This document shows positions 1 through 12,135 of a DNA stretch of 64,000 nt, in pieces (position 1 is the stretch's first letter; the number at the start of each line of letters is the position of its first letter). Below the pieces are notes generated by a model. That model was not told the origin of the DNA. It saw only the letters and a program-made list of their open reading frames with translations, and made no database searches. Both the position numbers and the translations under genes were made by a program. The stretch is taken from NCBI RefSeq assembly GCF_049243985.1, contig NC_135370.1:108152006-108216005 (forward strand), read 5' to 3'. The DNA comes from Paroedura picta. Its lineage: Eukaryota > Chordata > Lepidosauria > Squamata > Gekkonidae.

Positions 1-36
1 GCCGACGGTCTCCGGATCCCAGTTAAACTTCGCTTT
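1..36 (-). CDS. SLC17A6: SLC17A6 (VGLUT2) exon 3, 5' end only
   Basis: The window opens inside a coding exon read on the minus strand. After an acceptor AG at 38-37 the frame gives KAKFNWDPETVG, the conserved stretch that follows the first luminal loop in vesicular glutamate transporters. It joins in phase 0 to the end of exon 2, giving ...IIIKE-KAKFNWDPETVG. The rest of the gene lies beyond the left edge. The acceptor has only a short pyrimidine tract, but the match to the family is exact over all 12 residues. Confidence 0.9.
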
Positions 37-552
37 CTTCGGAAAGGGCCAAGCAATGGGAAAAGAAGAGGGGCAGGGGGGGAGATGGGGTCGTAAACAG
101 GGTGGATCAAAGCAATGGTCAAGGCCAGGCAACAGGCCGTGAGAATGAGAGCACAGAGACTACCTGGCGGCTGTCAGCTACAAAATCCAGCTAAATTCGA
201 TCAATATCGCCCCAGCCCCATCCCCGGTTGATAGCAATAGAGAGCTGCAGCATAAATCAAGCACAGCTGGGGATGGAGGGGAGGGTGCTAAGGAGCCAGG
301 GAGTTCTGAATGGCTGTTTGCTTAAATGTTCTCAATTTAAAAATAAAACGGGAAGATTAATGAATGGGTCGGAACAGGGCTGTGGGGTCTTCATTAGTCC
401 AGAATGAAGAGGAGCAGGAGGGGTTCGATCTGTTGCCCACGCCCGATCTCGAGTAGCCTGGGGCGGGGGAGCCATTTCTGTTTGCCGGCCGCATTTTAGA
501 GGAGGTTTGCTCAAGGATGTGGACGCCCGGCGAAGATTTGGTTCAAGCCGAC

Positions 553-563
553 CTCCCCCCCCC

Positions 564-602
<39 letters not shown>
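553..602. repeat. poly-C and (CGCGCC)n microsatellite
   Basis: A C-run passes straight into about seven CGCGCC-type hexamer units within SLC17A6 intron 2. It is CpG-dense and purine/pyrimidine-skewed, so it may form unusual DNA structures and vary in length. Confidence 0.85.
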
Positions 603-1598
603 AGCTTTCGCTCCCAATTCTGGTGACAGATTCATTCCCCCCCCCCGAGATTTTAGTCTGACTCCTTTTTTTAATGAACATTTAAGAAGGGTGTGTGTGT
701 GGGGGGTCATTTCATGTTCCCATCCACTCTATTTCTCTTACAAAGAAAGGGTTTTTATTTTTCGATTTGTTCATTAAAAAAATCTTTTTGGAAGCCTTGA
801 TCTGAGATGCCTTCTTTCAACGCTGCAAACCCTCTGCAAACCCAGCTTTTCTTCTCATCCCCACTTTTTTCTTTTTTTGGCTATTTGGGGAGTTGCTGTC
901 GATCTGCCTGGCTTCCTAATGACCTACTTCCAGATCTATTCTCCCCCTCCCGGGTCACGCGCACGCCCACGCGCCTTTCCTCAGCGTCTCGCTCTCTCCC
1001 CCAGCAGCGCCCGCCTCTTTCTCAGTCCAAATCTATAAAAACCGGCATCGAACCTCCCACATTAATTGGGCCTTGCAGCAGCTGCTCGGTCTTTTTTGGT
1101 TTTGCTAATTGGTGTCGTGTTATTCATAACGTCTCTCTTTCCCTTTTCTTAAGCAAAAAATTCGGCCATAGCTATTTACAGGAAGGCTACCCCTTCCCAA
1201 CGGCATGGGGGTTGGCCAGGAGTCCCTGGGCTCTGGGTCGCGTGCCTGGAACGACTTGTTCCTCACAGTCGAGGGGAGGAGAGCACGTAGATCCTAGGTG
1301 ATCTCTCTCTTGGATCCCGCGAATAACATCTCGACTGGGATCCTGCGAGGCAAGGCTACGGAGAGGAGGGTGCGCATTATATCAATCGCACCTCCGCTAA
1401 AGCCCATAATACCAGGGCGGGGTGAAAGCTCCCCTGGTCTGAGGAGAGGAATCTAGCCAGTAGAGCCTTCCCTTTGATTGACTGGGCGCCCAAAAAACCA
1501 CTCTGTAAGGCAAGAAACGGGCAACGCAATGAGGACCGGTGAATGGAGGAGGAGGAGAAAGGAAAGTGGCCAGGCATCTGTCAACAGTTGCTCTTAAG

Positions 1599-1714
1599 CA
1601 GGGGTAATCAACCTGTAGTCTTCCAGATGTCAATGGACTACAATTCCCATGAGCCCCTGCCAGAAAACTCTGGCAGGGGCTCATAGGAATTGTAGTCCAT
1701 GGACATCTGGAGGA
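1599..1714. mobile_element. hAT-type palindromic MITE, right end missing
   Basis: The element begins CAGGGGTAATCAACCTG and has two arms that are near reverse complements around a short centre, including the shared stretch ACTACAATTCCCATGAGCCC. The right arm stops after CATCTGGAGGA, so the terminal repeat on that side is lost. It belongs to the same family as the complete copy at 31800-31928. Confidence 0.75.
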
Positions 1715-1932
1715 ATGTGAAATTGACTGATTTCACTCTGGCAGAAGCCCAGTAAAGACGATTGACCTGCCCTCAGATCCGGACTCACGCTCCCAATACA
1801 CTGGGCTGCGGCTTTCTGGAAGGGGTGGGGTGGAGTGGGGTGGGGGCTGTGTGAAGGGCCTGTGGCGGGAGACCGGCTGACGATTGGCTGGACGTGTCGG
1901 GAGCGGAGGACGATAGTCCCTGGGCCTCTCAC

Positions 1933-2188
1933 CTCTTTGATAATGATCTTCCCTCCTCGGTGGATCGTGCTGTTGTTGACCATGTCGACGATGGCTACTC
2001 CCAGGTTGCAGCGGATTCCAAAAGAGATACAGAAGCCCAGTCCGCTCATGATGGCGATGATGTATCTCCGGGGGAGCCCGAAGCAGGTGCAGTCGCACAC
2101 CGGGCCTTTCTTCTCGGGCACGTCCAAAGGCTTCCCATCTTCCGTCAACTCGATGTTGTCTCCCGGCTTCTGTTTCTTCTCGAGCACT
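1933..2188 (-). CDS. SLC17A6: SLC17A6 (VGLUT2) exon 2
   Basis: This exon encodes residues 30-114 of vesicular glutamate transporter 2, a proton-driven transporter that loads glutamate into synaptic vesicles. The frame reads [18 protein letters not shown], then the cysteine-rich [11 protein letters not shown] cytoplasmic motif. It continues through TM1 ([20 protein letters not shown]) and the loop [14 protein letters not shown], which holds the NNST glycosylation site. The exon is 256 bp: one base completing Arg29, then 85 codons. Its acceptor is CAG at 2191-2189 and its donor GTGAGA. The choice of VGLUT2 over VGLUT1/3 rests on exon 1, the loop sequence and linkage to ANO5. One oddity is GGKIIIKEK at the 3' end, where the human protein as I recall it has GGKVIKEK, one residue fewer. 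Confidence 0.95.
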
Positions 2189-5018
2189 CTGCCCGGTCAA
2201 AGAGGACAAGTCAGTCAAAGGAGTCCAAGAAAAAGGAGCAGCCAGCTTACTGTCAGTTCCACTTTCACCCCACTCCCACCCCCTTCAAATTTTAAATGTG
2301 CATTTCTTGCTTTAAAAACGTTGGGTGAGTGGCTTGATTGAAACCGGGTCTTGGGACATGTTTTCAAGGTCTTAACCTTGCAGAAAGACAGGTCACTTCT
2401 GAGCATCTTCAGAGTGCACATCCCTCTGCGATCAACCTCTACACCTCTGAGATAACATGGGGGGCTGTTGGCTGCAGAAGGCGACCTAGGCACCCGGGAG
2501 TCTAAGCGGTTATGGGGATTAATATCGGGACGGGGTCCCCAAAAGTGTCACTCAGGCCAGCCGAAGGGTCTTTCCATCCCTTGTACGCCTGCCTAAACGC
2601 ATAGGAGATGCCCTGCATCACGTCCCAACTACTACTGCAGAGACGCCATGTTGGATAGCTCAGAGAAGAACAGAATGATCTTGGAAAGGGAGGAACGGGC
2701 TTAACTGTCTGTCTAATAATGAATGGCCAACACTAGGGGGAAACGTGCGAGCCATGCCTCCCGGAGAGGCATGTCGAGAGGGAAAGAACAGCGATTGGAA
2801 AAGATTGGCCCGTGTCCGCTTTTATTCCAGAGCACAAAATGGCTGTCTCGCACGTTTCCAGCAACCACATTTCAGCCACACACCAATGACTTTGCAAGTC
2901 CATGCCTTTCATACTGTGCCATCTGCTATTCTTTGAAGAATACGGAACGTTCTTCATTCTCTTGTTGGGCTCAGGTCAAGGCTTCAGTGTACCGAGCAAA
3001 AATACACAACTAGCAAAGCGATTACGGTTTAAGCCTTCTGCCATTAATATTAGCAAAACTTGCATTGCGCCAACAGTTGCTTTGCTACGTTCATGCTGTG
3101 AACTGATTTTTAAAGAGTGCTGTGCAGCTGTTTTTTGTGCCAGGGATATTTGGAGAGCCCGGGAGTCTGCCCAAACATTCCTTCATGCTATAGTTTTATA
3201 CTTCGGATCTCATTGTTAGGAATTCTCCCTCCCTTACTTGAGTCATCTTGTACAACATAGACATTAGCTCAATGGAGAACACCCCCCCCCCCGCACTGAA
3301 AATAGACATGCTTGTGCCGGAGGTCAAGCGATGTTAGGGATCCTATCTATCTTCAGACATTCGTTTAATACTCATCTTTATACTTCAAGAATCCCCGATC
3401 CAATGGCAGTGGAGGCGATTAATTCGCAGGGTTACGTATTAACTAATTGAAGGGTGCATATTATTTCCCCAATGAAATCAACTACGAACCTCCCTTTACG
3501 ATATGGATTGAATTTATGCCTAAACCAACATGGCACTTGCATCCTAGTCCGATTCCGGGCTCGTCCAAAGGAAGCAGCCGAGACAATCGATAACCATGCA
3601 AGATTGTATTTTGTTATTTCAATGATATAGGGAGACCTCTCCCATGGCAGCGGACAATAGTCATCCCTGCTTATTTTGAACATGGCACAAAGGAAGAGAT
3701 GCCTGAAGATAAAAAGGTAATATTTGGTGTCAAACTGATATCAAGAGAGGAAGATCTGCTTTCCTTAGGTCCCTTCCATTCTTATAGCTCCTAGAAAGGG
3801 AGCAACTCTAATCAAACGTTCTTTTAAAAAGTTCCAGGGCAAATCGTTTGCTGTTATTCTATTTAATGTTTGTTTTCTCTCAGGGAAGCAGCCTTTGCGT
3901 GGGGTGGGCATGATAAATACGTGGGTTGGGTTTGTTTTTTTTAAGAGCCACTCAATTTCCATTCAAACAAATACCGATGCATTGCTTTGGAGTTCTCAAT
4001 TAGTACCTTTTTCATTAAAAAAACAAACAAAACGTTACCAAGGGGTCGGAATACCATAAAGTTTTCAGTTGTGCAGCATAGCTTCCTACGGACTGCCGCA
4101 TTGGTAGATTTCATTAAAAGGTGACCTTCCCGTGCAGGTATTACAAGAATCTGCCACTCTGGTTGAACATAGGAAATGACGATTGTTTTTAAGGAAACTT
4201 TGCGAAACTGTTGAAATAATGGTTTTGACTTTCCCACCGCCTTCTAACTAACGATGGTTTGGTTTACCGACGATTTTCGTTTAGGTTTTTAAAAAAAACA
4301 CAGGATAAAGATCACAGTACTTTTCACTTCTGCTGACATGTCTACAGATTGCTAGAGATTTCTTAACAATGAGCAACCTCTGCTTTTGAGACTGTAGTGT
4401 AGTTTTATGTATTATCCAACAGGAGAATACATTCAATGTAGTTCTCTTTCTCTTGGGCTACACGGTTTGTGTGTGCCAAAGATAAGTCATTGGATTATCA
4501 ATTATGCATCTCCATGTTTTTCTTCATCTGAATGGCGATTACACAAGGGAATTATTATTCTAAATAAACCGTATTTTTGTTGGGGGAGGAGAGGAAACTT
4601 TCCTATACATACATTGCAAATTTAAAACCAAACAAAACAAAGTATTCCCCCCCCCCCCAAATACAAGGAAGTATGCAACCTTGGATTTGAGATCCAAAAT
4701 GCATAGGACTAAATTTAAAAGGGTGCTAAGAACATTTATTTGCAAGCCAAATATGTTAAAACCAATGGCTCCTCCTTCAAAACAAATGTGTGTAGGCATG
4801 AATATTAAATCTTTAAATAGCCTAACGGCTTTGGCAGCATTTCAGTTACAGTTAGGAAAATTCAAAGAGCACAGTAATACTTATAAATAGATTTTAATCT
4901 ATACTCAGACAAAGGTAGATACATGTATATAATTATTATCTTATCAGGAATGGCCGGTCATCTTATCTCCATACCATTCCCAGTAAAACATTCCTGCCCA
5001 AGAGAACCTCTTCCTTAC
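2189..5018 (-). other. SLC17A6: SLC17A6 intron 1
   Basis: This 2.8-kb intron is bounded by GTAAGG (5018 downwards) and an acceptor next to 2188. I see no transposable element in it, only short C- and A-runs (3282-3293, 4647-4659). Open frames within it have no recognisable content. A low repeat load near the start of a neuronal gene is compatible with embedded regulatory sequence, but nothing specific can be named. Confidence 0.7.
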
Positions 5019-5104
5019 CTGTAGAGTTGGCCAAGTGATTTCCCAGCAAAATTTTTCAGCCCCTCCTTGCCAGGGGTCAGAATCCTTTGTTTTACCGACT
5101 CCAT
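5019..5104 (-). CDS. SLC17A6: SLC17A6 (VGLUT2) coding exon 1
   Basis: This exon was too short for ORF calling and was found by reading the minus strand. The ATG at 5104-5102 opens [20 protein letters not shown], continuing GKSLGQLY plus AG of an arginine codon. This is the cytoplasmic N-terminus of VGLUT2 with a few conservative changes from the human [20 protein letters not shown]. The donor GTAAGG follows at 5018. The split arginine codon AG|A is completed by the first base of exon 2, so the frame is continuous. The start is set by this family match. Human VGLUT2 has the same initiator position. Confidence 0.95.
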
Positions 5105-5820
5105 TTCTGTAAAGGTTTGAACAGCCGTTTGCTAGGTTAACTTTACTAGAGCACTCTTACAAACAGCGATGATGGCTCATATTGGTTTCATCTTTATCTT
5201 CCCCCCTTAAAATGGCTATTGGTGTGTATCCAGATAAAGAGATGAGAGTGTATGCTAGAGAGACAGAGAGGGAGGGAGAAACACAGAGAGAGGCTCTGTG
5301 TGTGTGACTGTGGGAGAGGGGGAGAGAGAGAGAGAGAGAGAGAGCCAGAAAGAGGCGATTCAATGTCTACATGCAGCCCACGGATTTCCTAATAGGAGAG
5401 GAGACTCAACTCGACCTTCTTCTTAGAAGTGCAAGCTCCACTACCAAAAGGTGTCATGACAAGCTTGAACAAGGCAGCAATCTTGAATGAAAGTCCGATG
5501 TAGCAAATACAATCCCGGTTTTGTCCCGATTATTTCCCTGCGCTTGGGATATGAAGAGAGTCGTCAGGCAGAGTAGCTTTCAAAAGAGGATGCGTACAAA
5601 CCTTCTCACTGCCCACCTCCAACCAGCTTAAGTGAATCCCTGGCTGATTGTTTTGCAAGTTCTGGCGCAAGGACAGGGCTACCATTACTAGTGTCCAACT
5701 CATCAGCCACTCGTTCCAGTGCTTGGAAGAGTAACGTAAAGAAGACTTGAGGTCAATACGCCGAGCGTGTTGGCGACTCGCGTGCACTGCCCCGATCACT
5801 CTCGCGCGCACCAGGAGGGT
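5105..5820 (-). promoter_or_regulatory. SLC17A6: SLC17A6 5' UTR and proximal promoter region (approximate)
   Basis: This is the sequence directly upstream of the SLC17A6 start codon. It holds a GA/GT-rich low-complexity tract (5255-5346) and a dense CpG cluster at about 5755-5820, a likely piece of promoter CpG island. No clear TATA box or transcription start can be fixed by eye. The limits are approximate and the role is inferred from position. Confidence 0.4.
5255..5346. repeat. (GA)n/(GT)n low-complexity tract
   Basis: AG-rich runs with an embedded TGTGTGTG end in about ten perfect GA units. It probably lies in or near the 5' UTR of SLC17A6. Confidence 0.9.
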
Positions 5821-5841
5821 TTCAGTACCATGGACAGCGCC
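5821..5841 (+). promoter_or_regulatory. RE1/NRSE site for REST (NRSF)
   Basis: The 21 bases here match the classical neuron-restrictive silencer element at 19 of 21 positions. Both half-sites are present: TTCAGtACC, then GGACAGCGCC. One mismatch is at base 6 and the other at base 11, which is not constrained. REST represses neuronal genes in non-neuronal cells. The site lies 717 bp upstream of the SLC17A6 ATG, the expected place for repressing a neuron-specific transporter. The match is seen directly; binding is inferred. The small + strand frame starting in this motif (MDSALLVW...) is probably not a gene. Confidence 0.8.
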
Positions 5842-7623
5842 CTGTTAGTCTGGCATGCGCTGCGGTTTTCTCAGCCCCACGGAAAACTCAATCGGAAGAT
5901 TTTCTCCATCATCGACGTTCTAGGGGAATTGGGCGGACTCATTGCAATGAAGTCAATGAAGAACGGATGCCATGGAAACCAAACAGGAGCCGTGTCAAGG
6001 TCCCTCTCCAGGTTTTCCAGAGAGCAGTGTGCGCCTCGAAGGAAAACGGGGATTTACAAGACGCTGACAATTAACTTTCGGATTTCCATGTCTGTCCCTC
6101 TTTCTTGACGCATAGGTTGACCCAGTTGCGCAGTGCAAACAGCACCATAGAGCATTTCAGGAGTGATTGCTGCAGTATAAGCCGCCCCACTCCGAATATT
6201 TCCTGCAAAGGAAAGATATAATCTCTTCAAAAACAGCTAAACTGGGCTTGTAGACAAATAGGAGAGCACTAGCAGAACTTCAGTGCAAACTGCAACTGAT
6301 AGGTGGATAGTGCTAGATAATCTCAGATTACATTGTTTGCATCACTCTGAGCCTGTCTGGCATGAATGGAAAATATGATTAATTATTTATCATTTGAGGT
6401 ATGTTCTAAAATGAATTAATGTTTTTTATTGCTATCTATTTCCTTAATAGATATGGTTACCTAACATTCATATTTTTATGTTCAAAACATAAATTTTATG
6501 TTCAATACTATCAAATCATATTTTTCATATGTGGCTTCTAGAACCATTTTTGGGGTAGGAAGAATTTGATGGCTGTTCCAGAACTTGCAGTCTAGAGAGA
6601 TTGTAGGTGTAAATCAATGGATAATCCAAAAAGTAGTAAAAATGAGTGTACTTTTCATCAAACACACTATTGTTTATCAATTATTTTAATGACATTGTTA
6701 TAATTTATTATTATTTGGATAATTCATTATAATTTCCTGAACAGGTAACTATATATCATTAAATGTAAATACTGAACATTCAGTCTTGATAATTTTATGC
6801 AATGCATATATATGGGGCTCACCAACAGAATTACTCGATAAACTGGGTGCCCCTGTTGCTACCTCATAAACACACAATTGTCCCTGTGATTAAAATATTT
6901 TACTAAGGATGCCCTCTGGTGGAAGGCCAATGATGTTTTACAATTAATTATTATCATGATATTGTGTTTTACTGGCCATTAGTGGACAGATTGTTGTTGC
7001 TTTTGAGAGTGAATTACATTGCAATAACATTAATATATGGATGTAAAATATGTATCTAATAAAATATGGCTCTAAATTATATCATGCTATACATTATGGC
7101 TTTATGATTTAAAAAACTAAACAGTGTTAGTCTTTATTCTGCTACAGAATTCAATACCTTTTCATATTCTCTAGATTCATATTAATTCATTGACTGTGAT
7201 AAGAAAATATTTTTTTCTGAATGTTGAAATGGCCAGTGAGCAATTTTTGATAAAATTAGTTATACCGAACCTCTGCCAAAATTGTAGGGCTGTCACCCAG
7301 CTGCAGAAAAAAAATCATTTTTCATATCATTTTAATTGAATACATCAGCATAGATTTGCATATGAATAAAATTATAGTTCTGAAGATGACACATACATCA
7401 CAGTAAGCATCTTTTTAGAAGAGGAACATTCTCCTGTGGAGCATAAAGGTAACAATGCCCCCTTCTAAGTGGTGCCTGATACCTGAATTTTTGTGTGAGT
7501 AATGGTATTTTGGATGTGTTGCTTGATTAACTGGAACTAGTGTAACCCAAACCAAAATACTCCCTTCTAAGAGTATAACCCTAGTCGCCGTCGTTATCAT
7601 CATTATCATGAACGATTATTGTT
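5842..7623. other. Intergenic, unique AT-rich sequence upstream of SLC17A6
   Basis: I see no coding sequence or recognisable mobile element. CpG density falls after about 6060 and the rest is AT-rich. It may contain distal control elements of SLC17A6, but none can be named by eye. Confidence 0.6.
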
Positions 7624-7801
7624 GCACTCTGACCTGGATGGTCCAGGCTAGGCCTATTTCATTGCATCTCAAAAGCTAGTCAAGGTCATCCCTGGGAGAC
7701 CACCAAAGAATCTCGGGGTTGGTACACGAAGGCAGTCAATGACAAACCATCTCTGTTACTCCCTGTAAGGGTCTCCATGAGTGTGATTTGATGGCACTTT
7801 C
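7624..7801 (+). mobile_element. 5S rRNA-headed SINE (5S-Sauria type)
   Basis: The 5' part resembles 5S rRNA (CTAGTCAAGGTCATCCCTGG, then GGGAGACCACCAAAGAATCTC, a degraded form of the 5S GGGAGACCGCCTGGGAATACC block). The 3' part is the CAATGACAAACCATCTCTGT...GATTTGATGGCACTTT tail shared with BovB-mobilised squamate SINEs. It is old and diverged. Confidence 0.7.
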
Positions 7802-10800
7802 CATCTCCATTAACACTGCAGCTCTACTAGATGAAAGTTGTATCATGCCTTTATTGTAATTTCAATTGTTCGTTATTTATATAGCTCCCTGACTCTACAT
7901 ATTGTTTTACATAGGGACATGACTAGAGACAGGTCCCTGCTCCATGGAGCTTGCTTACACTCTGCAGAGGAAGTCAACCATGGGAATGGACTTTCTGCAT
8001 TTCTAGCTGTGCACAATCAGAATGATTACTAGTATTGCCAAGGCTATTACTTGCCTTGTTCCTGTTCTTATAGTATCAGCCTAAAATGCAGAAATTAAGG
8101 GCCTGAATATTTTCTGATCAATTTATTTCCATGCTAGGGAAAGCTTCACCTGTTTACTATGTATGTGTTCAGCTGATGTTATCAGAATACTTTGAGTGTT
8201 TTTGTAAAAAGACCATTCACATGTCATGTAGTTGAAAATGCATAGTATTTTAATGAAATGTTTATGATGTGGTGTGCTTTTAGAGTCACTGCCTAGTTAT
8301 GGGTATGCAGAGGTGACTCAGTGTTTTCTACTGCAGCAGGAGTTCTGGATCATTATGCAGGAACTACTGATACCACTGCTGTAATGTCAGGTATTGGTTG
8401 GAAGTGAACCAATTTGCCCCAAAAGCAGCCAGTAAGAATGCAGTTCCCAAGCTAGCCTGCAAGTCACTGCAGAACAGTATGGTAATGGAAAGACAAGACT
8501 GAGACAACGAAGCCATGCAGTTTGTTCTGTAGGTGGCATCTCATTTTTCAGATACTAGATGAATGTTCTGGCCCCAGAATCAGCAAAATTCCTGGTGTAA
8601 AGAGGGATTTCCTCTGCTATGAGATTGCAGGGATAGCTCTTAAGCACCACCTAATAAATGGATTTTATTTGTTTTCCTTTTTAAAAACACACAACCAACT
8701 GTTGGTTATTACCAGAAGGTTAAGTAATACCTCTCTAGGTCATAATTCTATAGTTAGGTTTAGAACTGTCATATACTATAGGCTTGTTCCAGCTCTAACA
8801 ACAGACTAAGAAACAGAAATGCAGGATGAGTTTTCTTCCGCAGATAGCGATAAAATGGGGGAATCCTGTTCATTTCCAGTCTGGAACAAGACTAGGGAGA
8901 GTATATAAACAAATTTGTAAATCTGTGACTGGGATTCTATAGCAGAATTCTAAGCAGAACAATAACTTTGGGAACAGAAAGCAGTAACTGGCTTTTAATC
9001 TTTACTGTGTATGTAACAATAACAGCAAGAAAAATGAAGGGAAAGCAGCCAGTTTGAGAAGACAATGCAAGATACTAAGTTTGTGGATGCTATTTAGCTT
9101 TGAGTAACTGGGCAGATACAAAATGATATGTACTTGGGGAATAAACACAAGGTTCCCAGTAAGTCATCCCATTTATGCTAGATTTGTTTTCCCTTGGGCT
9201 CATCCCAGAACTGGAATCCATCCTCAGTGCTCATTATGAGTGTGTAGTATCTTCAGAGGGTAGGCAGTGGTGGAGTGAACAAGGATCAAGGGTTCCTTCA
9301 AAGAGGGTGAGGATGGTTTGAGGAATAGGGAGGCTGTTCTTGGGAAGGAAAGTTGAGGAGAAAAGATTAAGAGACCAGAAAGAAGCTCCCATATGTTGCC
9401 TGATCCTGCTGACCAACATTTGAACTAGTAAAGAAAGAATCCAGAAGGGACATGTGCTTGGAGTGTCATTGTGGGTGTGAGAAGTCATGTGGGTCCAAAA
9501 TCATACTTCCAAACTGCAGGGGTAGGGTCATGTCTTTGTCAACACTGGTGATCCAAAAGCAGCTTGAAGCATTGTTCTCCCCTCTTCCATTTTGTCATTA
9601 TAGCCACACAGTGAGATAGGTTACGCTGAGAGTGACTGGCCTATAAATTTCAGCTTTCTCCTCCCTACAAAAGCCGCAGGGAGCTGAAAACAGGAGTTTA
9701 AATGGTTATAAGATATTAAACCCTCCAGTTTGTAATAGTATGTCATGTTCATTCAGTTCACAAACTTCAGTTTGCAAATCCCCAGCATGCCAGAATTCAT
9801 GAGAAACTTTAATTTATCATCCTGAAATACAGTTGGAATACAATGTAAACATGAGCTCTGCAAAGAAGTGCTGAGGTCACTGACCACTGTATGTCGCCAG
9901 AAGGACCATCAGGTGAAAGAAGCTGGGGTTGGGGGATGGGAGAGGAGGAGGATCCACAGCCCGGTACCTCTGTCTTAAAGAGCCCAACCAGGGAATAGCC
10001 TTGCTACTGGTTGTCAGAGGTGAAGTGGTATGTCAATGGTGGAAGAGATACCAGGTGTGCAATGACAGAGGATATGACACAATGATGGTGAGAGTATACC
10101 TCACTGAAACCCCTGAACCTACCTCCCCCAGTCTCCTGGAGTACTAGTGATGTAAGCCCTTGCCTCACTTGTGTGGCCACGAGTCTCCTCTTCTGTCCTC
10201 CCACCAGTCCAGAATGAGCAGGTGTTCTCACACCAGGGAGACATTCTCAGCCCCCAGCCTGGACCCAGCTAGGCTGTACAAGTTGTCCTTCCTCAAAGTC
10301 AACTTCCAACTACTTAATTGCACATCTCTGGACCTCACAGGGTAATTTCCAGGCCTCCTGTTGCCCCCCCTTCTTCCTCCTCTCTAGGTGATCTAACATG
10401 CAGGTTGCATCGTTGGTGCTTGTATGGGAGGATGGACACCTCTACCAGGTGAGGGTGGGCTCCCTCTCCCAAACATGCTTCATGAAATAAGAATGCTCCG
10501 CACCTTCAGTTTCTACTGAGAAATTATCTGGTTTGACTTTGGTGCTTTGGAAACAATGGAGGATAGGGGCATCTATTTGAGGGGCTGTTACTCAGTCCCT
10601 GTAAATCTAATTGTTACCAAACTTCTAGGGCAGATAGAGGAGAGTCAGACTAAGATCCCCTATGAGTTTGGTGTCACTAGCATGCCAGGAGGTCATTCTA
10701 CCAGGTCACCAACTTCCCAAACCAAACTGGTTCATCTAGCACAAAAAAAGTTAATGATGGTCCATGCTCCACTAACTGTTCATGCAATGAACCAAATTGT

Positions 10801-12135
10801 GTTTTCCTGCTTGTGCACATTTCTAATTGAATGAAGGAAACTAAAAACTACAGAAAGCATAGAGTTTTTGAATATGTTCTATAGAGCCCCATGTAAAGTT
10901 TCTCACACCATTATTTATTATACCAAACTTTTCAATTGAATACGGTACAATTTATTTTGATGTTCAGTCAGTAGGCTGGAAACCGTTTTTCAGAAGTTAT
11001 TTCAAGCATGCCCTATCTTAAGATAATCCCTTCTATTAGTGATGTATAGCTTAATGGGTCAATGCTAGTGCACATTTTCCTTTGGAGAAAAAGTATTCAT
11101 AGAACTGAAGAAACAGGGCAGCCAATGTTCTTTTCTCTCCAGAAGCTATGAACAAGAGAGTATGGCTATTGAGAGTTTGGATAGAGCCTGGTCAACAGAA
11201 TGGCTTCTTATTTTAGATGCCTAGAATATTCCTTCTCTCTCTCCCTGTGAAATGTTTGAATGACACATTCAATGCAGGAATAGAAAAGCCATTGGTTTCT
11301 TTTAGGTAATCCTTAATGAGCATATCAGAAGACATCCCCTGGTAAGAAAACAAGCCTTGGGAAGTCTCAAGCTGAGCACATTCCTTCTTGTAATTTGAGG
11401 AGTGCCAAAAATTGAATTTAGAACGGGCTTATCATTTAAACACATTGAGTACTAATATTTACATTTATAAGCAAAGCTAATCATAGTAATAAAATAAACC
11501 AGTTTCAATTGGAAACACATGCCTAGGTGTCATTTCAGCCATCTACCCAAATGGGTTGGTTCCAAACTGATTTTTTCACTAACAGAAGGCACATCTTTGG
11601 AAGAGAACTTCCCTGCCTCCCTCCTTCCATAGAAGCCCATTGGTCTCCCTGAAATATTGCTCCTGGGAATCAGGGGATTCTTGGGAATAGTGTCAGGGTC
11701 AAATTGTGGATCTGTGGGAGGAAGAGGGAATGAGTTGTAGGAAATTTAGTCTGGGAAATATCACCCATGCATTTCATCCCTTGGCCAAGGCCCCCTCCTA
11801 TCAATAAGCAGACAAATAGAGAAGGTATCTCTAGTTCAGAGACAATCAAGATTCTGACTTGCACAGGAGGCACAGGGAGGTGAGAACACCCAAGTGAGCT
11901 TCCCTTCCTTTCTCCAAAGCTTCCAGTGGTAACTGGGGAGAATCCTGTTGTTTTGGGGTTTTACAAAAATGGAAAACAGAAACACAGAAAGATAAATCTT
12001 GCCCTTCCATGCACATCTTGAATGTGTTTCGTTTTAATTTTTTTTCATCCAGTCTGGTTCTTTATTGCAGCCTGGTCAGAAAAAAAATGCTTCAACTATT
12101 ACAATTTACATTGCACACTTCCTTCCAGGGCTCAC
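7802..12135. other. Intergenic, no gene recognised
   Basis: This stretch of over 4 kb has many stop codons in all frames. Short frames (for example 8522-8809, 9234-9488, 9929-10147, 10547-10834) show no recognisable domain. A more GC-rich block at about 9880-10440 may be an old repeat, but I could not identify it. Confidence 0.6.

Larger units (their letters stand above)
37..1932 (-). other. SLC17A6: SLC17A6 intron 2
   Basis: This short intron runs between a GTGAGA donor (1932 downwards) and the acceptor at 38-37. Apart from the C/GC microsatellite at 553-602 and the MITE fragment at 1599-1714, it looks like unique, rather GC-rich sequence. The open frames across 517-1301 follow from that base composition and show no recognisable protein. 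Confidence 0.75.

Noticed and set aside
517-1301. Proline-rich and serine-rich frames near the left edge
   Set aside because: The first is produced by the C/CGCGCC microsatellite. Both lie in SLC17A6 intron 2 and lack recognisable domains.
1733-2341. Several frames of 130-170 codons on both strands around SLC17A6 exon 2
   Set aside because: They are shadows of the real exon in other frames, or read-through into introns. Only the frame with the transporter motifs and splice signals is supported.
5767-6108. 113-codon plus-strand frame upstream of SLC17A6
   Set aside because: It overlaps the CpG cluster and the RE1 site and has no recognisable content. The ATG in the silencer motif is coincidental.
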